Below, one piece after another: positions 8,164-15,655 of a stretch of 39,003 nt of DNA. Below the pieces are notes generated by a model, which was not told the DNA's origin, ran no database searches, and saw only the letters and a program-made list of their open reading frames with translations. Origin of the DNA: Lachnospiraceae bacterium (lineage in GTDB: Bacteria; Bacillota; Clostridia; Lachnospirales; Lachnospiraceae); assembly GCA_024680055.1 (NCBI GenBank), contig JAILCP010000054.1, positions 95,759-134,761 on the forward strand. Direction: 5' to 3'. The position numbers and the translations under genes were made by a program. Within the stretch, counting starts at the first letter, position 1, and every line of letters starts with the position of its first letter.

Positions 8164-9537
8164 ATGATTGAAATTCTTGTACAAGTTTCCAAAATCATAA
8201 TGATTTTACTTTTGTGTCTTTATACCATTGAGTGTTTTACCGTTATGACGAGAAAAGATGCAGAAGTTCGAGAACAAATTATAAACAGACAACGTAAATT
8301 TGCGTTTATGCTGCATTTTTTGGCCTATTTAATTATGTTTGCCGTAAAAATGGATATTAAATATCTGGTTTTCTATGCAGTCCAGGTGTTGATTTTTACG
8401 CTGTTTCTCAACCTATATGACTTATTTTACGAAAAAGCGTCACCTCTTGTGGTGAACAATATGGTATTGCTTTTAATGATCGGTTTGATTATGCTGACCC
8501 GATTGAATTTTGAACATGCCATCCGTCAGTTTGTGTTTATTGTGGCAGCCATCGTACTATGTGTTTTGGTGCCTTTGATTATTCATAAATTGACCTTTCT
8601 TGATAAACTGACCTGGGTATACGCCGCAGTGGGTATTTTAGCTCTTCTGGTGGTTTTTGCAACAGCAACCGTAACCGGTGGAGCCAAACTGTCCATTGAT
8701 TTGGGTCCGGTATCCATTCAGCCGTCGGAATTTGTTAAAATTACCTACGTATTTTTTGTTGCCTGTATGCTATATAAAAATACCGAGTTTAAACAGGTAC
8801 TGATTACAACGGCAGTGGCTGCCACTCATGTATTGATATTGGTGGCTTCAAGGGACCTTGGAGGCGCATTGATTTTATTTGTTGCCTATATGGTAATGAC
8901 CTTTGTAGCAACAAAGGATATTCGTTATTTTTTGATTATTTTTGCAGGCGGATGTCTGGCTTCGGTGATGGCATATTTTTTGTTTTCCCACGTTCAGATT
9001 CGTGTTGCCAATTGGCTTGATCCTTTTTCCGATATTACAGGAACGGGACTTCAACTTTCCCAATCACTTTTTGCCATTGGAACCGGAGGATGGCTTGGTC
9101 TTGGTCTTTTCCAGGGAATGCCAAAAAGTATCCCGGTGGTGGAATCCGACTTTATTTTCTCCGCCATTTCAGAGGAAATGGGCTTGATTTTTGCCTTAAG
9201 TATGTTACTTGTGTGTATCAGTTGCTTTATTATGTTTTTAAATATAGCACTTCAAATAAAGAATCAGTTTTACAAGTTAATTGCTCTGGGACTTGGCTGT
9301 GTATATGGTTTCCAGGTCTTTTTAATGGTGGGAGGAGTGACCAAATTCATACCGTCCACCGGTGTAACGCTGCCTTTAATCAGTTATGGAGGAAGCTCCA
9401 TTGTAAGTACCGTCATAATTTTCTCAATTATTGAAGGGTTATATATTCTAAGAGAGGATGAAGGTGAATTCTTTGCAAAAAAGAGAAGAAAAACTAGAGA
9501 AAAAGCTCAAAAAGGAAGAAAAGAAAAAGAACAATAA
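8164..9537 (+). CDS. SEDS-family peptidoglycan glycosyltransferase (FtsW/RodA/SpoVE)
   Basis: SEDS proteins polymerise glycan strands from lipid II and work with a class B penicillin-binding protein. The 457-residue protein has many membrane helices and the family segments LGPVSIQPSEFVKI, SRDLGGALILF, RVANWLDPF, GTGLQLSQSLFAIGTGG and ESDFIFSAISEEMG, the last including the catalytic-loop acidic region. A long N-terminal membrane region precedes the conserved core, as in actinobacterial RodA. The C-terminal cytoplasmic tail is rich in Lys and Arg and is encoded in DNA that also encodes the N-terminus of the next gene. The partner is almost certainly the adjacent PBP. The window cannot tell a division, elongation or sporulation role apart, so no symbol is given. 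Confidence 0.9.
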   Translation: MIEILVQVSKIIMILLLCLYTIECFTVMTRKDAEVREQIINRQRKFAFMLHFLAYLIMFAVKMDIKYLVFYAVQVLIFTLFLNLYDLFYEKASPLVVNNMVLLLMIGLIMLTRLNFEHAIRQFVFIVAAIVLCVLVPLIIHKLTFLDKLTWVYAAVGILALLVVFATATVTGGAKLSIDLGPVSIQPSEFVKITYVFFVACMLYKNTEFKQVLITTAVAATHVLILVASRDLGGALILFVAYMVMTFVATKDIRYFLIIFAGGCLASVMAYFLFSHVQIRVANWLDPFSDITGTGLQLSQSLFAIGTGGWLGLGLFQGMPKSIPVVESDFIFSAISEEMGLIFALSMLLVCISCFIMFLNIALQIKNQFYKLIALGLGCVYGFQVFLMVGGVTKFIPSTGVTLPLISYGGSSIVSTVIIFSIIEGLYILREDEGEFFAKKRRKTREKAQKGRKEKEQ

Positions 9538-10930
9538 GTCCAACCGGGAATTTGCCATTGTGGCTTATTGCTTTATCGCCATTTTTGTGGCCATGATTGG
9601 ATATATTGTTTATTTCCAGGTATTTAAAGCAGAAGATATTATAAACAATTCTTATAACAAACGTCATGAACTGTTTGCAAGCCGAATGATTCGCGGTGAT
9701 ATTGTCTCTGCAGAAGGGGACGTGCTGGCCACCACCAAGGTTTCCGAAAGTGGTAAGGAAACACGTTATTATCCTCATGGCAATATGTATGCCCATGCAG
9801 TGGGTTACTGTGAAAACGGTACCACCGGAGTGGAAGAACAGGCTAACTTCAGCCTTCTTCGAACACATTCCTTTATTGGAAATCAGATTTATAATATGCT
9901 TACGGAAAAGAAAAACAAAGGAGATACGGTTGTAACTACATTGAAATCAAAGTTACAGTCGGTGGCGTACAATGCCCTTGGCTCTTTTAACGGAGCAGTG
10001 GTAGCCATTGATCCTTCCAACGGAAGAATTCTTGCCATGGTAAGCAAGCCGGATTTTGATCCTAACGATGTAAAAGAAGGTTATGAGGATATTATTTCCA
10101 ATGATTCCGTACTTTTAAACCGTGCCACCCAAGGTTCCTATACCCCGGGTTCCACCTTTAAAATTTTTACCACATTGGAATACTTAAAGGAACACGGCTC
10201 TGATGCCGCTTATACCTACAATTGTACCGGACAGATTTCCATGGACGGAACCACCGTTCATTGCTACGGAAATGAGGTGCACGGCCAGTTGGATTTGGAA
10301 CACGCCTTTGCTGAATCCTGTAACTGTGCCTATGCCAACATGGGGCTTAATTTAAACATCTCAGAATTCCAAAAAATGACGAAAAAAATGCTGTTTAACA
10401 GTGCATTGCCTATTGAATATCCATACACCAAAAGCAGCTTTTCCCTATCCAAGGATTCCTCCACAGCATCCATTATGATGGGTAGTTTTGGACAGGATCA
10501 GATTACCGTTTCGCCAATGCATCTTGCCATGGTTGCCGCTGCAATTGAGAATAACGGTATGTTAATGAAACCATATGTGATTGACCATGTGGAAAATGAT
10601 GCAGGTGACATTGTGACCGAAACAGAGCGGGAAGAGTACCGGAACCTGTTATCCAAAAACAATGCCAAAGTTATGCAAAAATTAATGGAAGCCACAGTGA
10701 ATTACGGAACCGCAACCGCCCTTCAAAGCAGCAAATACAAAGCAGCAGGTAAAACAGGTTCGGCTCAGGTCAGCGATTCTTCTGACGACACCCATTCCTG
10801 GTTTGTGGGCTATGCAAATAGGTCTTCCGGCAAGGATTTAGCCATTGCCGTCATTGTGGAAAAACAAGGTAACGGTAGCCGCTATGCGGTGCCAATTGCC
10901 AAAAAAGTATTTGATGCTTATTTTGATTAA
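9458..10930 (+). CDS. Class B penicillin-binding protein (PbpA-like transpeptidase)
   Basis: This transpeptidase cross-links peptidoglycan made by the SEDS partner upstream. From ATG 9458 it has 490 residues: a charged cytoplasmic tail (1-30), one membrane anchor (about 32-53), a short non-catalytic domain, and the penicillin-binding domain with S232-T-F-K235, S287-C-N289 and K432-T-G434. Size and layout resemble mycobacterial PbpA (about 491 residues, beside rodA) rather than large FtsI or SpoVD; no PASTA domains are present. The start is uncertain: ATG 9458, GTG 9464 (AGAGG upstream) and TTG 9473 (AAGGTG upstream) are all possible, and all overlap the SEDS gene by 65-80 bases. The membrane anchor is unaffected by the choice. 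Confidence 0.9.
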   Translation: MKVNSLQKREEKLEKKLKKEEKKKNNKSNREFAIVAYCFIAIFVAMIGYIVYFQVFKAEDIINNSYNKRHELFASRMIRGDIVSAEGDVLATTKVSESGKETRYYPHGNMYAHAVGYCENGTTGVEEQANFSLLRTHSFIGNQIYNMLTEKKNKGDTVVTTLKSKLQSVAYNALGSFNGAVVAIDPSNGRILAMVSKPDFDPNDVKEGYEDIISNDSVLLNRATQGSYTPGSTFKIFTTLEYLKEHGSDAAYTYNCTGQISMDGTTVHCYGNEVHGQLDLEHAFAESCNCAYANMGLNLNISEFQKMTKKMLFNSALPIEYPYTKSSFSLSKDSSTASIMMGSFGQDQITVSPMHLAMVAAAIENNGMLMKPYVIDHVENDAGDIVTETEREEYRNLLSKNNAKVMQKLMEATVNYGTATALQSSKYKAAGKTGSAQVSDSSDDTHSWFVGYANRSSGKDLAIAVIVEKQGNGSRYAVPIAKKVFDAYFD

Positions 10931-10933
10931 TAA

Positions 10934-10962
10934 TTGCACCTGCTTCTAAAAAGTTGTATAAT
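10934..10962 (+). promoter_or_regulatory. Sigma-A promoter for the Nudix-gerW operon
   Basis: TTGCAC (10934-10939), a 17-base spacer and a perfect TATAAT (10957-10962) begin three bases after the PBP stop codon. The predicted leader is about 35 bases. Confidence 0.75.
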
Positions 10963-11003
10963 TTTGTTAGATTTATAGAACCAAACCATGGAGGACTTGT
11001 GCA

Positions 11004-11456
11004 ATGATCGAAGCGACGAGCTGTGGTGGTGTGGTAATTTTCAGAGGAAAGATTTTATTACTGTTCAAGAACTACAAGAACAGATATGAAGGTTGGGTTC
11101 TCCCAAAGGGAACGGTAGAAGAAGGGGAAGACTACAAGGAGACCGCAACAAGAGAAGTAAAAGAAGAAACTGATGTGGATGCAACAATCATCAAATATGT
11201 TGGCAAGAGCCATTACACTTTTACTGTTCCGGAAGATACAGTGGAAAAGGATGTTCATTGGTATCTGATGATGGCTGACAGTTATTACTCAAAACCACAA
11301 AAAGAGGAATATTTCGTGGATTCCGGATATTACAAATTCCACGAAGCATATCATCTTCTGAAGTTTTCTAACGAAAAACAGATTTTGGAAAATGCCTATA
11401 ACGAGTACCTGGAATTGAAGAAAAACAATCTTTGGGGTAACAGGAGGTATTATTGA
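11004..11456 (+). CDS. Nudix hydrolase
   Basis: Nudix enzymes hydrolyse nucleoside diphosphates linked to another group, using a metal bound by the Nudix box. In this 150-residue protein the box runs from G36 to V58: G36, E42, R50, E51, E54 and E55 are all in register. The usual Gly before the last hydrophobic residue is Asp57, which is not a metal ligand. The preceding WVLPKG is typical of the diadenosine-polyphosphate and general housekeeping groups, but the substrate cannot be predicted. GGAGGA lies eight bases before the ATG. It is the first gene of a four-gene operon; its TGA overlaps the TTG start of the next gene. Confidence 0.88.
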   Translation: MIEATSCGGVVIFRGKILLLFKNYKNRYEGWVLPKGTVEEGEDYKETATREVKEETDVDATIIKYVGKSHYTFTVPEDTVEKDVHWYLMMADSYYSKPQKEEYFVDSGYYKFHEAYHLLKFSNEKQILENAYNEYLELKKNNLWGNRRYY

Positions 11457-11776
11457 AATGGTATAAGCATCTCTATGTAGGGCCATCCCTACAGGAGAAA
11501 AAGGAGAAAGTGATAAGAAATCTTCGACGCAATGTTTTACAGGTCGAAGTTTACGTAATTGTTCTTGCCGACAATGGTAAGGACAATTTTCGTATCATAC
11601 ATAGTTTAGAATTATTACAAAAACCATATCCAAAGGATGAACTTACTGTGGTTGGCATTGCAGGAGGAAAGGAAGAAGCCTTTTTTCTTGTGGAAGACAT
11701 GGTGAAGGACGTGCTGAAAGAAACAGGAAGCGTGGAACATATCTCATCCTATTTTGGTGCCAAAGGAGGGCTTTGA
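11453..11776 (+). CDS. Unrecognised 107-residue protein
   Basis: I do not recognise this protein family. It starts at TTG 11453, four bases after a strong AGGAGGT (11442-11448), and its TTG overlaps the stop of the Nudix gene. It has no membrane segment or signal peptide. The sequence alternates hydrophobic strands (QVEVYVIVLA, ELTVVGIAGG) with charged helices (LQEKKEKVIRNLRR, FLVEDMVKDVLKET), suggesting a small alpha/beta fold. The stop and the ATG of the DUF2953 gene share one base, so translation is coupled. Its place between a Nudix hydrolase and the DUF2953-gerW pair may link it to envelope or spore functions, but that is only context. Confidence 0.7.
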   Translation: MKWYKHLYVGPSLQEKKEKVIRNLRRNVLQVEVYVIVLADNGKDNFRIIHSLELLQKPYPKDELTVVGIAGGKEEAFFLVEDMVKDVLKETGSVEHISSYFGAKGGL

Positions 11777-12642
11777 TGGCCATTCTTTTAACAATACTTA
11801 AAGTGATTGGAATCATCGTTCTTGTTCTTCTTGGAATTGCACTGTTGTTGATTTTACTGGCATTGTTTTTACCGGTGAAATATTGCGCAAGGGCTTCCCT
11901 GAAAGAACTGTATAAACATGCAGATGGTTCTTTTACCATGAAGGAGCAGCTTCCCTATTTAAAAGTAAAAGGTGTTGCCAGCTGGCTTTTTCATTTTTTT
12001 GGTATTTTCTTTTTTTATGAAAACCAGGAAACAGATTACGGATTTCGCATTCTTTTCTTCAAAAAACACCTGGCAACAGAAGAGAAAGATCCGGTTGAAG
12101 ATGAACATTTTACCTTTGTAAAAGAGGAACCTCAGGAAGATCTTCCTAAAATAGAGCATCCGGTACAAAAGGAGATGTCAACGAAAATACCGGATACCAC
12201 TACAAAACAAACCTCTTCAAAAAGGCCGAAAGAGAGAAAAAAGAAAAAAGAGAAAACAGAAAAATCCACTCACGGAATTTTCGAAGTACTTTCTTCGGTA
12301 TACGTGACACTTAACAAAGAAGAAAACAAAGATGCTTTTCAACTGGTAAAGCATGAGTTACAATATTTATGTAAACATTTCGGCCCAAGGAAACTGGTGG
12401 GAGAGCTGAACTTTTCCTTGTCAGACCCTTGTTATACCGGATTATTACTTGGATTCATCAGTTTATTTCCTTTAAGCTATCATAAGAATTATAAAATTGT
12501 GCCGGATTTTATTACAGAACAACTGTATGTATACGGCGACATGGAATTTAAAGGAAGAATCAGACTTATACATGTGGTGATTGCAGGATTTCATTTATAT
12601 AAGAATCCGGTCATCAAGAAACTATGGAAATCATGGAGGTAA
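11776..12642 (+). CDS. DUF2953 (YtfI-like) membrane-anchored protein
   Basis: This 288-residue protein matches the DUF2953 family, as in B. subtilis YtfI, whose gene lies next to ytfJ just as here. The function is unknown; it is probably linked to sporulation. A strong membrane helix covers about residues 8-36. A low-complexity Lys/Glu/Pro linker (about residues 115-165) follows, then the conserved C-terminal part with SDPCYTGLLLGFISLF and VVIAGFHLYKNP. ATG 11776 is preferred to TTG 11773 because GGAGGG (11765-11770) is five bases away. gerW begins five bases after its stop. Confidence 0.8.
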   Translation: MAILLTILKVIGIIVLVLLGIALLLILLALFLPVKYCARASLKELYKHADGSFTMKEQLPYLKVKGVASWLFHFFGIFFFYENQETDYGFRILFFKKHLATEEKDPVEDEHFTFVKEEPQEDLPKIEHPVQKEMSTKIPDTTTKQTSSKRPKERKKKKEKTEKSTHGIFEVLSSVYVTLNKEENKDAFQLVKHELQYLCKHFGPRKLVGELNFSLSDPCYTGLLLGFISLFPLSYHKNYKIVPDFITEQLYVYGDMEFKGRIRLIHVVIAGFHLYKNPVIKKLWKSWR

Positions 12643-12647
12643 TTACT

Positions 12648-13049
12648 ATGTCAGAGAATAATTTTGTTTCAACAGTGGAATCTTTATTTCATGGGATGGA
12701 CAGTTTTGTAACAGCAAGTACCGTGGTTGGTGATGCAATTCATATTGGGGATACCATTATCCTTCCTTTGGTGGATGTTAGCTTTGGAGTTGCTGCAGGA
12801 GCTTTTTCTCAGGATAAGAAGAATAACGGCGGTGGAGGACTTGGCGGTAAAATGACTCCAAGTGCAGTGCTTGTTATTCAAAACGGACATACAAAACTGG
12901 TTAACATTAAGAATCAGGATGGAGTAACCAAGATTTTAGATATGGTTCCGGATATTGTGGATCGTTTTACCGGTAAGAAGGACGATATTGACATGACTGA
13001 AGTTGTAGAAGAAATTAAAAATACAAAAGAAACAACGCCAGAAGATTAA
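12648..13049 (+). CDS. gerW: GerW/YtfJ family sporulation protein
   Basis: The GerW/YtfJ family is found in endospore formers and in B. subtilis supports germination; its biochemical action is unknown. The 133-residue protein has the family core: VVGDAIHIGDTIILPLVDVSFG, then a Gly-rich loop (NNGGGGLGGKM), then SAVLVIQNGHTKLVNIK. ATG 12648 follows GGAGGT (12635-12640) by seven bases; an upstream in-frame ATG at 12624 lies inside the previous gene and lacks a good site. Linkage to the DUF2953 gene is conserved with B. subtilis ytfI-ytfJ. It is the last gene of the operon and is followed by a terminator. Confidence 0.9.
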   Translation: MSENNFVSTVESLFHGMDSFVTASTVVGDAIHIGDTIILPLVDVSFGVAAGAFSQDKKNNGGGGLGGKMTPSAVLVIQNGHTKLVNIKNQDGVTKILDMVPDIVDRFTGKKDDIDMTEVVEEIKNTKETTPED

Positions 13050-13084
13050 TAATTCTAAATCAATTTTTACATATTTCATCATAA

Positions 13085-13120
13085 CCACCAAAATCAAAAA
13101 AGATTTTGGTGGCTTTTTTT
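13085..13120 (+). terminator. Rho-independent terminator after gerW
   Basis: An 11-base-pair perfect stem (13085-13095 with 13102-13112), a six-A loop and a run of seven T (13114-13120). Confidence 0.92.
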
Positions 13121-13190
13121 GTTGCCTTTTTCTTGGATTGACGGTACCAAGAAGCAGATCAAAAAAACAAATCATTATCTTACAAAAAGC

Positions 13191-13223
13191 AAAAAAATAA
13201 GGCGAACAGTAGTACTGTTCGCC
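13191..13223 (-). terminator. Rho-independent terminator of rpmB (minus strand)
   Basis: A perfect 10-base-pair stem (13201-13210 with 13214-13223) has a three-base middle. On the minus strand it is followed by a T-rich run (13191-13200). It lies 13 bases past the rpmB stop. Confidence 0.9.
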
Positions 13224-13236
13224 AAAACGTCATCTA

Positions 13237-13422
13237 TTATGCTCTTTCAACTTTACCGCTTCTTAAGCAAGAAGTACAAACATACATCTTCTTAGGAGTT
13301 CCGTTAACGTTACATCTAACAGATTTGATGTTAGACTTCCACATCTTTGATGATTTGTTATGTGCGTGGCTGACGTTGTTTCCAAAATGTGCGCCTTTGC
13401 CACAAACGCTACATACTGCCAT
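13237..13422 (-). CDS. rpmB: Ribosomal protein L28
   Basis: L28 is a component of the 50S subunit. The 61-residue protein starts MAVCSVCGKGAHFGNNVSH and ends VCTSCLRSGKVERA; the cysteine pairs (C4/C7 and CTSC) are the zinc-binding C+ form of L28. ATG 13422 is right because AGGAGGTG lies a few bases upstream on the minus strand; the open frame continues to 13515 but that part runs through the promoter. Its position divergent from asp23-fakA matches B. subtilis (rpmB beside yloU-yloV). It is a single-gene unit with its own promoter and terminator. Confidence 0.97.
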   Translation of the reverse strand: MAVCSVCGKGAHFGNNVSHAHNKSSKMWKSNIKSVRCNVNGTPKKMYVCTSCLRSGKVERA

Positions 13423-13486
13423 AATTGTGCACCTCCTTGCAGTCTTTACTACGTCGACACTTACTTGTCGTAATCGCAACATAGAT

Positions 13487-13515
13487 ATATTATCAAACTT
13501 GAGTAAAGAATGCAA
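13487..13515 (-). promoter_or_regulatory. Probable promoter of rpmB
   Basis: On the minus strand, TTGCAT (13515-13510), a 17-base spacer and TAATAT (13492-13487, four of six matches) precede rpmB. The leader would be about 58 bases and carries a weak 5-base-pair hairpin (13455-13470). Confidence 0.5.
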
Positions 13516-13553
13516 GGATTTTTTAATTTTAATTAAAATATCCGGTGAAACTA

Positions 13554-13582
13554 TTCACTTTTTCACTAAAAACGAGTATAAT
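13554..13582 (+). promoter_or_regulatory. Sigma-A promoter for asp23-fakA-recG
   Basis: TTCACT (13554-13559), a 17-base spacer and a perfect TATAAT (13577-13582). A second TATAAT at 13592 is too close to the ribosome binding site to be the main -10. Confidence 0.72.
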
Positions 13583-13612
13583 AGGGCGGTATATAATACG
13601 GAGGTTATCTAT

Positions 13613-13969
13613 ATGAATGGTAAAATGGATACAGAATTAGGAAAGGTTATCATCGATAGCGAAGTAATTAAAACTTATGCAGGAAGCGTTGCAGTTGGTT
13701 GTTTCGGAATTGTGGGAATGGCTGCTGTAAATGTAAAGGACGGCTTGGTTCGTCTTTTAAAGAAAGATTACCTGAACCATGGTATTGAAGTTTCTATTGA
13801 AGACAATAAAATTAAAATTAACTTCCATGTAATCATCGCATACGGTGTGAGCATTGAAGCAATCACTGACACATTAATTCATACAGTGAAATATCAGGTA
13901 GAAGAATTTACCGGTATGACCATTGATAAGATTAACATCTTTGTTGAAGGTGTTCGTGTCATTGATTAA
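13613..13969 (+). CDS. Asp23/Gls24 family envelope stress protein (YloU-like)
   Basis: Asp23 family proteins are small membrane-associated or cytoplasmic proteins linked to envelope stress; the B. subtilis orthologue by position is YloU, next to yloV. The 118-residue protein has the family pattern GKVIIDSEVIKTYAGSVAV, CFGIVGMA, and a C-terminal VKYQVEEFTGMTIDKINIFV. GGAGG at 13600-13604 precedes ATG 13613 by eight bases; upstream in-frame codons run antisense through rpmB and are rejected. fakA starts 14 bases later, so the two are co-transcribed. Confidence 0.9.
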   Translation: MNGKMDTELGKVIIDSEVIKTYAGSVAVGCFGIVGMAAVNVKDGLVRLLKKDYLNHGIEVSIEDNKIKINFHVIIAYGVSIEAITDTLIHTVKYQVEEFTGMTIDKINIFVEGVRVID

Positions 13970-13983
13970 GGAGGATATTTGTA

Positions 13984-15645
13984 ATGAATACAATAAATGC
14001 AGAATTATTGGGCAAATGTTTTTTGGCCGGTGCTAAGAATCTGGAGACCAAGAAGGAATGGATTAATGAACTTAATGTATTCCCTGTTCCGGATGGCGAT
14101 ACCGGTACCAATATGACTATGACCATTATGTCCGCAGCCAACGAAGTGGGTGCACTTGACAATCCAACGATGAAAGATTTATGTAAAGCTATTTCATCCG
14201 GATCGTTACGTGGCGCCAGAGGTAACTCCGGTGTAATTTTATCCCAGTTACTTCGTGGTTTTACAAAAGTTGCCAAGAATCATGATGAACTTGATGTGGT
14301 TACTTTAAGTGAAGCAATTAATAAAGCAGTTGAAACTGCATATAAGGCAGTTATGAAGCCGAAAGAGGGAACGATTCTTACAGTTGCAAGAGGTATTTCC
14401 GATAAGGCTTTGGATTTGGTTGGAGATGTGGATGAAGTGGAAGAATACATTCGTCTTCTTATTGAAGAAGGTGACGCAGTACTTCAGACCACTCCTGATT
14501 TATTACCTGTTTTGAAACAGGCCGGTGTAGTGGATTCCGGCGGACAGGGACTTATGGAAGTGCTCAGAGGCGCCTATGACGCTTTAATGGGCAAAGAGAT
14601 TGATACTTCCTTTGTTGCACCTACCACATCCGTCACTGAGAAAATCACACCGGAAACAGAAGCTGAAATCAAATTTGGCTACTGTACCGAATTCATCATT
14701 GTTTTGGACAAACCTATGAAGGACGCAGAAGTTGCTTCTTTTAAGAAATTCCTTGAAAACCTTGGTGATTCCATTGTCCTTGTGGCTGATGAAGATATTA
14801 CAAAGGTACATGTTCATACCAATGAACCGGGTGTTGCACTTACAAAAGCTCTTACCTATGGTTCTTTAAGCAGAATTAAGATTGACAATATGCGTGAAGA
14901 GCATCAGGAAAAGCTTTTTAAAGAAGCTGAAAAGTTAGCTGCAGCACAGGAAGCCAAAAAAGCAGAAGAGGCCAAAGAGCCTAGAAAAGAAATGGGCTTT
15001 ATTTCTGTCGCCGTTGGTGAAGGATTAAATGAAATCTTCAAAGGTCTTGGTGTGGATTACCTCATTGAAGGTGGTCAGACCATGAATCCAAGTACCGAAG
15101 ATATGTTGGAAGCCATTGATAAAGTCAATGCAGACCACATTTTTATTCTTCCAAACAACAGCAACATTATTATGGCTGCCAATCAGGCTGCTTCCTTATG
15201 TGAAGACAAGGAGATTCATGTTATTCCAACAAAGACCATACCACAGGGTATTGTTGCAATGATTAACTACATACCGGAACGTTCTGCAGATGAAAATGCA
15301 GAAACCATGAAAGAAGAGCTTGGCAATGTGAAAACCGGTCAGGTTACTTATGCTGTACGTGATACTGAAATCGACGGCATTAACATCAAAGAAAACGATT
15401 TCATGGGAATCGGCGATAAGACCATCCTTTCTGCCGGAACCGATATGGATGCTGTAATCAAAGAAATGCTGGATCATATGGTGGACGAAGAATCTTCCAT
15501 TATCACCATTTATTATGGCGAAGGCAAGAGCGAAGAAGACGCCAACGGCTTATCCGAAAAGCTTTTAGAGTATTACCCTGATTGCGAAGTAGAAGTTTAC
15601 TATGGCGGTCAGCCGGTATACTATTATTTAATTTCTGTTGAATAA
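13984..15645 (+). CDS. fakA: FakA-like fatty acid kinase ATP-binding subunit (YloV; DhaL domain)
   Basis: FakA phosphorylates fatty acids held by FakB (DegV) carriers so that they enter phospholipid synthesis. The 553-residue protein has an N-terminal DhaL kinase domain with NVFPVPDGDTGTNM (D37 and D39 as metal ligands) and SGSLRGARGNSGVILSQ, a middle region (VDSGGQGLMEVLRGAYDAL), an Ala/Lys/Glu-rich linker near residue 315 and a C-terminal domain distantly like DegV. AAGGAGG precedes the ATG. Neighbours match B. subtilis yloU-yloV-recG, though the sdaAB/sdaAA serine dehydratase genes that lie between in B. subtilis are absent. No FakB gene is in the window. Confidence 0.9.
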   Translation: MNTINAELLGKCFLAGAKNLETKKEWINELNVFPVPDGDTGTNMTMTIMSAANEVGALDNPTMKDLCKAISSGSLRGARGNSGVILSQLLRGFTKVAKNHDELDVVTLSEAINKAVETAYKAVMKPKEGTILTVARGISDKALDLVGDVDEVEEYIRLLIEEGDAVLQTTPDLLPVLKQAGVVDSGGQGLMEVLRGAYDALMGKEIDTSFVAPTTSVTEKITPETEAEIKFGYCTEFIIVLDKPMKDAEVASFKKFLENLGDSIVLVADEDITKVHVHTNEPGVALTKALTYGSLSRIKIDNMREEHQEKLFKEAEKLAAAQEAKKAEEAKEPRKEMGFISVAVGEGLNEIFKGLGVDYLIEGGQTMNPSTEDMLEAIDKVNADHIFILPNNSNIIMAANQAASLCEDKEIHVIPTKTIPQGIVAMINYIPERSADENAETMKEELGNVKTGQVTYAVRDTEIDGINIKENDFMGIGDKTILSAGTDMDAVIKEMLDHMVDEESSIITIYYGEGKSEEDANGLSEKLLEYYPDCEVEVYYGGQPVYYYLISVE

Positions 15646-15655
15646 GGAGAACTCC

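Noticed and set aside
9090-9434. Second plus-strand open frame inside the SEDS gene
   Set aside because: It is a frame-shifted shadow of conserved SEDS coding sequence with no binding site.
11959-12168. Minus-strand open frame inside the DUF2953 gene
   Set aside because: Antisense shadow of the A-rich linker with no binding site or family features.
12936-13175. Minus-strand open frame over the gerW end and terminator
   Set aside because: Low-complexity product rich in Phe, Leu and Lys from antisense reading; no binding site.
13204-13220. GAAC...GTTC palindrome that looks like a LexA operator
   Set aside because: The half-sites are nine bases apart instead of four, and the palindrome with its flanking T-rich run on the minus strand fits the rpmB terminator.
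13325-13612. N-terminal extension of the asp23 open frame
   Set aside because: It runs antisense through rpmB and its promoter, and the family starts at the ATG behind GGAGG.
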